This document shows positions 52,229-58,170 of a DNA stretch of 58,170 bases, in pieces. The position numbers and the translations under genes were made by a program. The notes beneath the pieces are model-generated. The model ran no database searches. It saw nothing but the letters and a program-made list of their open reading frames with translations, and was not told where the DNA came from. Every line of letters begins with the position of its first letter. Position 1 is the first letter of the stretch. Location of the stretch: positions 1-58,170 of the forward strand of contig NZ_SMLC01000032.1 of the NCBI RefSeq assembly GCF_004349245.1. Direction: 5' to 3'. Source of the stretch: Actinomadura sp. 6K520. Lineage in GTDB: Bacteria > Actinomycetota > Actinomycetes > Streptosporangiales > Streptosporangiaceae.

Positions 52229-52257
52229 CGCCCCGGGCCGCCGATCGGCCCGGGGCG
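52229..52257. terminator. Bidirectional terminator
   Basis: Perfect 12-bp stem CGCCCCGGGCCG/CGGCCCGGGGCG around CCGAT, between the convergent DUF397 and PRC-barrel genes. Confidence 0.8.
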
Positions 52258-52266
52258 GGAGGCGGG

Positions 52267-53031
52267 TCACCGCTCGCGGCGGCCTCGCCGTCTTGCGTCC
52301 TCCTCCTCCATCTCGATGCGCTCCTTGCGGATCTCGCCGCCGACGGTCTCCTCTTCGGTGACGGTCTCCTTGCTGGCCCGCACGCGCTCCACCGGGGTGG
52401 TCTCCTTGGACACCACCGGCCGCTCCTCGTGCAGGGTGACCTCGTGCTCGGCCTCGGTGATCTCCGATCCGCGCATCGCCGCGTCCCGGTTCTCGTCGGT
52501 GATCGGCTCACGCTCGACCCGGACCTCTTCGTGGCTGACCGGAACGGTCATCTGCTGCTCTTCGGTGACCACGTACTTGCGCAGCCTGGCGCGGCCGCTC
52601 TCCCGGGTCTCCTTGTGGACGTGGAGCTGCTCCTCAGAGCGGGTCATCGCGTCGTCGGGCTCGCGTGCCCGCTCCGGCGGCGCCTCCCCGGGCTGTGCGG
52701 GGGCGCGCGTTCCGCCCGGCTCAAGGCCGTAGTAGCGGTACAGCCGCTCCTCCTCGTCCGCCGATATGTGCCCGGCCTCGACGTCCACGTGGGGTGCCTG
52801 CTTGATGAATTCCTTCTCGTACCCCGCCTCGACATGGTCGGAAACCCACTCGGCTCCGCTGGTCGGGACGAAGGTCTCCTTGTTGCCCAGCAGTCCGATC
52901 TGGATGCCCAGCCACTCGGGACGCCCGGTCTCGTCGTCGAGGAAGACGTGCTTGACGTCGCCGACCTTGCTGCCGCCCTCGTCGTAGAGCGGGTGGTCCA
53001 ACACCTGAGGAATTTGTTCCTTGGTAAGCAT
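52267..53031 (-). CDS. PRC-barrel and DUF2382 domain protein
   Basis: 254 residues. An N-terminal PRC-barrel (about 5-85; 'LYDEGGSKVGDVKHVFLDDETGRPEWLGIQIGL') is joined by a charged linker to a C-terminal DUF2382 domain (about 130-240; 'VHKETRESGRARLRKYVVTEEQQMTVPVSHEEVRVEREPI'). Proteins of this kind are common stress-associated products in actinobacteria; their activity is unknown. The ATG at 53031 has AAAGAAAGG six nt upstream, better placed than the ATG two codons earlier. Confidence 0.9.
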   Translation of the reverse strand: MLTKEQIPQVLDHPLYDEGGSKVGDVKHVFLDDETGRPEWLGIQIGLLGNKETFVPTSGAEWVSDHVEAGYEKEFIKQAPHVDVEAGHISADEEERLYRYYGLEPGGTRAPAQPGEAPPERAREPDDAMTRSEEQLHVHKETRESGRARLRKYVVTEEQQMTVPVSHEEVRVEREPITDENRDAAMRGSEITEAEHEVTLHEERPVVSKETTPVERVRASKETVTEEETVGGEIRKERIEMEEEDARRRGRRER

Positions 53032-53230
53032 GTGCATCCTTTCTTTGGCCCTTGCAGCCCTACCACTGAAAAGCGAAAGAATGTCTCCTTCAGGGTAAAT
53101 CCCATTAAAGGCTGATTTGCTCACATTTTCCGTCCTGCCGGGAACAATGCAGCGCTTTGTCGGTGTCGCGTGGCGCGGGCGACGGTCCCCGCCTGAGCCC
53201 TGTCCCTGCTGGTAGAGGGACAATGGGGAG

Positions 53231-54250
53231 GTGGCTCGTTGGGTCCTGCACGTTGACCTGGACCAGTTCATCGCCGCCGTCGAGGTGCTGCGCCATCCGG
53301 AGCTTCGCGGGCGGCCGGTCGTCGTCGGAGGTGACGGCGATCCGACGAAGCGCGGCGTGGTCAGCACGGGGTCCTATGAGGCGCGTGCCTACGGCGTCCA
53401 CTCCGGGCTGCCGCTGCGGACGGCGGCCCGGCGATGTCCGGACGCCGTGTTCCTCCCCGTGGACAGCGATCTCTACGAGGACGTCTCGGAGCGGGTCATG
53501 GCGACGTTGCGGGAGTTCGGTCTCGTGGTCGAGGTACTCGGCTGGGACGAGGCGTTCCTGGCGGTCGACGGCGATCCGGAGGCGCTGGCCCGGCGGATCC
53601 GTGACCGGGTGCGCGCGGCGACGGGGCTGGAGTGCACGGTGGGCATCGGGGAGAACAAACTCCAGGCGAAGCTGGCGACCGGTTTCGGCAAGCCCGCCGG
53701 GATCTTCCGGCTCACCGGGGAGACCTGGTTCGAGGTGCTCGGCGACCGCCCGGCGGACGCGCTGTGGGGCATCGGGGCCAAGACGGCCAAGCGGTTGCGC
53801 GGACTGGGCATCGGCACGGTCGGCGAACTCGCGGCGGCCGATCCGGACGTCCTCGCCGCGGAGCTCGGCCCCACGACCGGCCCCTGGCTGGTGCTGCTCG
53901 CCCAGGGCCGGGACCACTCGCCGGTGAGCGACGCGCCGCACGTCCCGCGGTCCCGCGGCCGGGAGACCACGTACCAGCACGATCTGGACGACTGGCAGGA
54001 CGTGCGGCGCGAGGTCGCCCGACTGGCGCGGCGGGTCGCGCACGACGTCGCCGACGACGGGCGGGACATCGGCCGCGTCATCGTCAAGGTCCGGTACGCG
54101 CCGTTCATCACCCGGACGCACGGCCGGACGCTGGAGGCGCCCGCGACCGCGGCGGACCGGATCGAGGAAGCCGCCCTCGCCGCGCTCGACCGGTTCACCG
54201 AACGGCGGCCGGTACGGCTCCTCGGTGTCCGCGCCGAGTTCGCCCGCTGA
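53231..54250 (+). CDS. dinB: Y-family DNA polymerase IV, DinB2-like
   Basis: 339 residues. The palm has 'HVDLDQFIAAVE' (metal ligand Asp9) and 'GWDEAFL' (acidic pair, usually SxDEA). 'STGSYEARAYGVHSGLPLRTA' in the fingers and 'VGIGENKLQAKLATGFGKPAG' are typical. A little-finger domain ends at 'GVRAEF', with no obvious beta-clamp-binding tail. The steric-gate position, residue 14, is Ile rather than Phe/Tyr; mycobacterial DinB2 has Leu there and incorporates ribonucleotides. GTG start with AGAGGGAC upstream. Confidence 0.9.
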   Translation: MARWVLHVDLDQFIAAVEVLRHPELRGRPVVVGGDGDPTKRGVVSTGSYEARAYGVHSGLPLRTAARRCPDAVFLPVDSDLYEDVSERVMATLREFGLVVEVLGWDEAFLAVDGDPEALARRIRDRVRAATGLECTVGIGENKLQAKLATGFGKPAGIFRLTGETWFEVLGDRPADALWGIGAKTAKRLRGLGIGTVGELAAADPDVLAAELGPTTGPWLVLLAQGRDHSPVSDAPHVPRSRGRETTYQHDLDDWQDVRREVARLARRVAHDVADDGRDIGRVIVKVRYAPFITRTHGRTLEAPATAADRIEEAALAALDRFTERRPVRLLGVRAEFAR

Positions 54251-54355
54251 CCTGGGGATTTGGTGGTTTTCTTGGAGTTTGAGGGCGTTTGGTGGTCGGA
54301 GGCCCCGGGGAGGATGACGCTCGTTGGCTGATGCGCACGACGGGGGAGGAAGCAC

Positions 54356-54598
54356 GTGAAGAGGGTCATGACCGGTGCCTTGATCGCCGCGGCCGTAGGG
54401 TTCACGGGGGTGGGCGGAGCCGCGGCCGCCCAGGGAGCCCAGCCCGAGTCCGCACGCCAGGACTGCCGCACCTACTCCAGCGTCACCGAGTGCGGCCAGC
54501 CCGAACTCACCGCGAAGCAGCAGGCATGCGTGACCTCGGCGACGCAGCAGGGCATGACCGAACGCCGCGCCGTGGTCGAGTGCCGCGCCTTCAACTGA
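54356..54598 (+). CDS. Small secreted Cys-rich protein
   Basis: 80 residues, GTG with GGGAGGAAG upstream. A signal peptide of about 25 residues ends 'GGAAAAQGA'. The mature part of about 55 residues has four Cys ('QDCRTY', 'TECGQ', 'QACVTS', 'VECRAF'), enough for two disulfides. No known family recognised. Confidence 0.75.
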   Translation: MKRVMTGALIAAAVGFTGVGGAAAAQGAQPESARQDCRTYSSVTECGQPELTAKQQACVTSATQQGMTERRAVVECRAFN

Positions 54599-54612
54599 CC
54601 CCGCACATCCAC

Positions 54613-54643
54613 CAGGGGCTCGTCCCGTCCGGACGGGCCCCTG
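54613..54643. terminator. Terminator between convergent genes
   Basis: CAGGGG/CCCCTG outer arms around the palindrome CCCGTCCGGACGGG. Confidence 0.65.
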
Positions 54644-54667
54644 CCGCCGCCGCTCAGCGGCGTGCGA

Positions 54668-55096
54668 TCAGGCGGCCCGGCTGCCGGGCGGCGGCGCGGT
54701 GAGCGCGTAGATCAGCAGGACGCACAGCGCGATGGTCAGCACCGACCAGATGGGGAACGCCTGCAGGAACGCCAGGTGCCCGATCGCCGCCAGGACGGCG
54801 CCTACGACACCGACCACGCGCGCCCACATCTTGCCCGCCACGATCCCCGCCCCGACCGCGATCTGGAAGATGCCCAGAGCGAGCCAGAACCAGCCCCACG
54901 TGGTGTAGTCGAACACCAGGATCTGGTTCTGGCCGACGAGGTAGTACTCGTCGTCGAGCAGCGCGACCAGTCCGGCGATGATGTTGAACGTGCCGACCAC
55001 CAGGGCGATCGTGCCGGCGAACGTCAGCCACCCCGAGGTCAGTTGCCGCCCACGCGCCGATGTCGAAGCGGCGCCGTGAGTCGTCTTGGTCGTCAT
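54668..55096 (-). CDS. Four-helix membrane protein (DUF7144-like)
   Basis: 142 residues with four predicted membrane helices (about 22-45, 65-85, 88-108 and 112-132). 'GWLTFAGTIALVVGTFNIIAGLVAL' and 'WGWFWLALGIFQIAVGAGIVAG' are typical of a widespread actinobacterial family of unknown function. ATG with GGGGAGGGGG upstream. Confidence 0.85.
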   Translation of the reverse strand: MTTKTTHGAASTSARGRQLTSGWLTFAGTIALVVGTFNIIAGLVALLDDEYYLVGQNQILVFDYTTWGWFWLALGIFQIAVGAGIVAGKMWARVVGVVGAVLAAIGHLAFLQAFPIWSVLTIALCVLLIYALTAPPPGSRAA

Positions 55097-55243
55097 CGAA
55101 CCCCCTCCCCGTCGCGGCCGTGGGGCCGCCGACCCGGTGACCGGAGGGTGCCCTCCCGCAGCGAGGGTGCAAACCGTGACGGATCACCTTTATGGCGCCT
55201 TTGGGGAGATCTAGACCGGTTGATTAGGCGTGGTCGGATGCCG

Positions 55244-55726
55244 TCAGTCGACCGGGAGAGGACGCCGCGGAACGGCCGAGGACTGAAGGATCGAGGTCGT
55301 CGTGCGGGCATACGGGGTGAAGCGGTCGAGGATCGGTTCCAGTTCCTCGACCCTGCGCAGGTGGGCGATGAAGAAGAAGCAGTCGTCCCCGGTGATGCGG
55401 TGGCATTCGACGATCTGCGGGATCTCGTCGGCGATCTTCGGGATGCGGCTCAGTTCGCGTGGGCTCGGGCTTACCCGGACGAGGACCGCGATGGGGAAGC
55501 CCAGGGCGACCGCGTCGACCGTGGCGTGGTAGCCGGTGATGACGCCGGAATCCTCAAGGCGCTGGACGCGTTCGGCGACGGCCGGGGCGGACAGTGCGAC
55601 GCGGCGGCCCAGTTCGGCCAGGGTCGCGCGGCCGTCCCGCTGCAACTCGGTGAGGATCCTTAGGTCGATCGCGTCGAGCGGCTTCGGTTCGTAGGCGCGG
55701 CCCGGACGGCCCCTTCGGTTGGCCAT
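55244..55726 (-). CDS. Lrp/AsnC family regulator
   Basis: 160 residues. Helix-turn-helix (about 18-65; 'LDAIDLRILTELQRDGRATLAELGRRVALSAPAVAERVQRLEDSGVI') followed by the RAM ligand domain (about 80-150). TTGGAGGA lies before the ATG and TAGGTT could be its -10. It is divergent from the exporter gene with 34 bp between starts, so it probably regulates that gene in response to an amino acid. Confidence 0.92.
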   Translation of the reverse strand: MANRRGRPGRAYEPKPLDAIDLRILTELQRDGRATLAELGRRVALSAPAVAERVQRLEDSGVITGYHATVDAVALGFPIAVLVRVSPSPRELSRIPKIADEIPQIVECHRITGDDCFFFIAHLRRVEELEPILDRFTPYARTTTSILQSSAVPRRPLPVD

Positions 55727-55760
55727 TCCTCCAACCTACGGATCGGCCGACGATACGGCC

Positions 55761-56693
55761 ATGTCGTTTCCGCCTTGGACGTACTTCGTCGGTAGCGCGG
55801 TCTTCCACTACCTGGGGCCCTCGTTCGCCGTCCTGCTGTTCTCCCGCGTGGGGCCGCTCGGCGTGGCCGGGTTGCGGATCTGGAGCGCCGTCGTGGTGTT
55901 CGTCCTTTGGCGCCGCCCATGGCGCAGGTTCAACCGGAACGGGTGGCGGACGATCGTCGTCTGGGGCGCCGTGCTCGCCGTGATGAACTCGTCCTTCTAC
56001 ATGGCGATCGCGAGGCTGCCGCTGGCGACGGTGGCGGCGATCGAGTTCCTGCCCGTCATCGCGCTCGCGGCAGTGGGGGTTCGGACGGCCCGGAACTTCG
56101 CCGCCCTTGCAGCGGCCGTGTGCGGCGTGTACGTGCTGACGGACGTGCGGCTTGAGGGGGAGCCACTGGGGTTCGCCTTCGCGTTCGCGAATGCGGGACT
56201 GTTCGCCGTGTACGTGGTGGTCGCGCATCGGGCGGCACAGTCCGAGGCGGGGGGCATCGACGGGCTGGCCATGGCGATGGTCATCGCGACGGTGTTCGTC
56301 CTGCCTCTGGGTGGCGTGCAGGCCGCGACGGTGCTGACGGACCCGGTGGCACTCGCCGCAGGGATCGGTGTGGGCATCTCGTCGTCGGTCATTCCCTACG
56401 TGTGCGACCAGTTGGCGATGGCGCGGCTCAGCCGTGCCACCTATGCGGTCATGGTCGCCTTGCTGCCGGCGACCGCCACCGTGATCGGCTTGGTGGTGCT
56501 GCGGCAGGTTCCGACGGGACCGGAACTAGCCGGGGTGGGGCTGGTGATCGCCGGTGTGGCCGTGCACCGTGGAGAGGTTGAGAGGAGCAGCGATGGAACA
56601 GGTACGGCTCGGCACGACGGGCATGCGGGTCTCGCGGATCTGCCTGGGGATGATGAGCTACGGCGACCCGGCAGTACGGGCGTGGGCGCTTGA
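55761..56693 (+). CDS. EamA-family (RhtA-like) amino acid or metabolite exporter
   Basis: 310 residues, about ten membrane helices in two EamA repeats; 'SRVGPLGVAGLRIWSAVVVF' and 'YAVMVALLPATATVIGLVVLRQVPTGPELAGVGLVIAGVAVHR' are typical of the RhtA group, which exports threonine and homoserine. ATG at 55761; a frame starting at 55719 would overlap the Lrp gene. The last 34 codons overlap the next gene and look like non-membrane read-through. Confidence 0.87.
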   Translation: MSFPPWTYFVGSAVFHYLGPSFAVLLFSRVGPLGVAGLRIWSAVVVFVLWRRPWRRFNRNGWRTIVVWGAVLAVMNSSFYMAIARLPLATVAAIEFLPVIALAAVGVRTARNFAALAAAVCGVYVLTDVRLEGEPLGFAFAFANAGLFAVYVVVAHRAAQSEAGGIDGLAMAMVIATVFVLPLGGVQAATVLTDPVALAAGIGVGISSSVIPYVCDQLAMARLSRATYAVMVALLPATATVIGLVVLRQVPTGPELAGVGLVIAGVAVHRGEVERSSDGTGTARHDGHAGLADLPGDDELRRPGSTGVGA

Positions 56694-57573
56694 GGAGGAC
56701 GCGGCCGAGCCGATCGTCCGGCGGGCCGTGGAGGAGGGCGTGACCTTCTTCGACACGGCCGACGGGTACTCGAACGGCGTGAGCGAGGAGATCACGGGAA
56801 GGCTGCTCTCGAAGCTCTTCGCCCGGCGGGACGACTACGTCCTGGCCACCAAGGTCTACATGCCCATGGGGAAGGGGCCGAACGACCGCGGGCTGTCGCG
56901 CAAGCACGTGATGGCGAGCATCGACGACTCGCTGCGCCGGCTCGGCACCGACTACGTGGACCTCTACCAGATCCACCGATGGGACTACGAGACGCCCATC
57001 GAGGAGACCATGGAGGCCCTGCACGACATCGTGAAGTCGGGCAAAGCCCGCTACATCGGCGCGTCCAGCATGTACGCCTGGCAGTTCGCCAAGGCACAGC
57101 ACGTCGCCGAGACCCGAGGCTGGACGAAGTTCGTGGCGATGCAAGGCCATTACAACCTTGTCTATCGAGAAGAGGAGCGGGAGATGGTTCCGCTCTGTGT
57201 CGACCAGGGCGTGGGGCTGATTCCGTGGAGCCCGCTTGCGCGCGGACTGCTGGCCGGGAACAGGGAGCGGGACGGCGAGCGTAAGACCGTCCGGTCCAAG
57301 AACGACGCCTTCGGCGACACCCTCTATACAGAGGCCGACTTCGACGTGGTCGACGTCGTTCGTGAGATCGCGAAGGAGCGGGGCGTTCCGCCCGCGCGGG
57401 TGGCTCTCGCCTGGTTGCTCGGCAAGCCCGCGGTGACGGCCCCGATCGTCGGCGCGACGAAGCTCGCCCATGTGGAGGACGCGGTCGCCGCCGAGAGCCT
57501 GACGCTGGACGACGGGGAGGTCGAGCGGCTGGAGGCGCCGTACCGCCCGCACCCCGTTCTCGGGCATTCCTGA
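56593..57573 (+). CDS. Aldo/keto reductase
   Basis: 326-residue NADPH-dependent oxidoreductase with a TIM barrel. The catalytic tetrad is visible: Asp in 'FFDTADGYSNG', Tyr two residues later, Lys in 'VLATKVYMP', His in 'YQIHRWD'. 'WSPLARGLLAG' and 'PIVGATKLAHVEDAV' match the class including YajO-type reductases. The ATG follows GAGGAGCAG and lies inside the end of the exporter gene, so the two may be co-translated. Substrate unknown. Confidence 0.93.
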   Translation: MEQVRLGTTGMRVSRICLGMMSYGDPAVRAWALEEDAAEPIVRRAVEEGVTFFDTADGYSNGVSEEITGRLLSKLFARRDDYVLATKVYMPMGKGPNDRGLSRKHVMASIDDSLRRLGTDYVDLYQIHRWDYETPIEETMEALHDIVKSGKARYIGASSMYAWQFAKAQHVAETRGWTKFVAMQGHYNLVYREEEREMVPLCVDQGVGLIPWSPLARGLLAGNRERDGERKTVRSKNDAFGDTLYTEADFDVVDVVREIAKERGVPPARVALAWLLGKPAVTAPIVGATKLAHVEDAVAAESLTLDDGEVERLEAPYRPHPVLGHS

Positions 57574-57815
57574 CAGGACGTGCAAGCCGGTACTGGCGGG
57601 GGATGAACGTTCGGGGCGCGTCCTGCGTCTACAGGATGGTGATTTGCGATACCGCTGGCGGTCGGGGCAGGCTGGGGGCGGAAAACGGCCCCGCATGGCA
57701 GGACGCCACGTGGGGACATGGGTGACAAGGTTCGGAGGCCGTGTTATGCGCCGCGCGCTTCTGAACTTCCGGGTGCCTGGGAGCCCCGGGACGACGGCGC
57801 TGAAGGAGCCCGACG

Positions 57816-58170
57816 ATGACCGAGAATGACGGCACGCAGGGACCGCAGCGGCCGTTGCCGGAGGACGAGGGCCAGCCCAGGCCGCCGGAGGGCCAGGAGC
57901 CCCCGGCCCGGCCGATGGGCGACCGGACCGTGGTGTTCGGTGCTCCCCAGCTGGGGGGCACCCCGCCGCCGGAGCAGCGGCAGGAACCGCGCGAGGACGA
58001 GCGCCAGGCACCGCCTCCGCCGCCGCCCACCATGGTCGAGCAGCCGATCCAGCAGTACGGCGAGCAGCCGTCGGCCCCGCCGCCCCCGCCGCCGTTCGGC
58101 GGTCCGCAGGAGCAGCACCCCCAGTACGGGCAGCCGCCCGCGGGGCAGGCACCGTACGGCGGGCCTCCCG
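57816..58170 (+). CDS. Pro/Gln-rich protein, N-terminal part (cut by window end)
   Basis: At least 118 codons, open at the window end. ATG with GAAGGAG upstream. The visible part is a low-complexity stretch rich in Pro, Gln and Gly ('APPPPPPTMVEQPIQQYG'), typical of the cytoplasmic lead-in of actinobacterial membrane proteins. The functional domain would lie beyond the window. Confidence 0.7.
   Translation, partial: MTENDGTQGPQRPLPEDEGQPRPPEGQEPPARPMGDRTVVFGAPQLGGTPPPEQRQEPREDERQAPPPPPPTMVEQPIQQYGEQPSAPPPPPPFGGPQEQHPQYGQPPAGQAPYGGPP

Noticed and set aside
53041..53230. LexA/SOS box or stress promoter between the PRC-barrel and dinB genes
   Set aside because: No match to the actinobacterial SOS box (GAAC-N4-GTTY) or to a GTTT/GGGTA pair was found in either direction.

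Overview
The window is a very GC-rich actinobacterial chromosome segment. The order tRNA-Thr, tRNA-Met, rpmG, MaoC pair, murB, deaminase, aminotransferase, tRNA-Trp, secE, nusG, rplK, rplA, lipoproteins, rplJ, rplL ... rpoB, rpoC matches the housekeeping locus of Streptomyces and, in part, Mycobacterium. The RpoB N-terminus, the WhiJ/DUF397/ATP-binding gene set and the many GTG/TTG starts suggest a filamentous actinomycete, probably Thermomonosporaceae (Actinomadura-like). That placement is inference from gene content; no 16S gene is present.

Layout. 27-692: class F sortase. 1232-7156 (minus): a six-gene, end-overlapping stressosome operon (RsbR, RsbS, RsbT, an ATPase/PP2C fusion, a hybrid histidine kinase, a receiver/PP2C phosphatase). 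7511-9483: a PP2C-like gene and an acyl-CoA dehydrogenase. 9631-12712: tRNA-Thr, tRNA-Met, rpmG, two hot-dog dehydratases and murB. 12736-13520: a manganese riboswitch (yybP-ykoY type) in front of a GDT1/TMEM165 family exporter. 13634-18579: two regulators, a deaminase, a secreted protein, and a SigE-family sigma factor with a membrane partner. 18637-22978: aminotransferase, tRNA-Trp, secE, nusG, rplK, rplA. 23142-26221: three secreted or lipoprotein genes that look related. 26310-27535: L10 leader, rplJ, rplL.

28038-40213 holds a complete Mce lipid-transport operon (MceG-type ATPase, two YrbE permeases, six MCE proteins, two Mce-associated proteins) between rplL and rpoB. In M. tuberculosis only the orphan ATPase gene mkl sits in that interval. 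Between the two permease genes lies a near-perfect 119-bp tandem duplication. Each copy carries its own Shine-Dalgarno sequence, start codon and stop codon, so the ATGA coupling is kept through both copies. This is the most unusual structure in the window. rpoB and rpoC follow, both with TTG starts.

48064-58170 is accessory: a serine hydrolase divergent from a TetR regulator, a WhiJ-like cluster, a PRC-barrel/DUF2382 stress protein, a DinB2-like polymerase whose steric-gate position is Ile, a small Cys-rich secreted protein, a DUF7144-like membrane protein, an Lrp regulator divergent from an EamA exporter, an aldo/keto reductase and the start of a Pro/Gln-rich protein cut by the window end. 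No IS element, prophage, CRISPR array or rRNA was seen.
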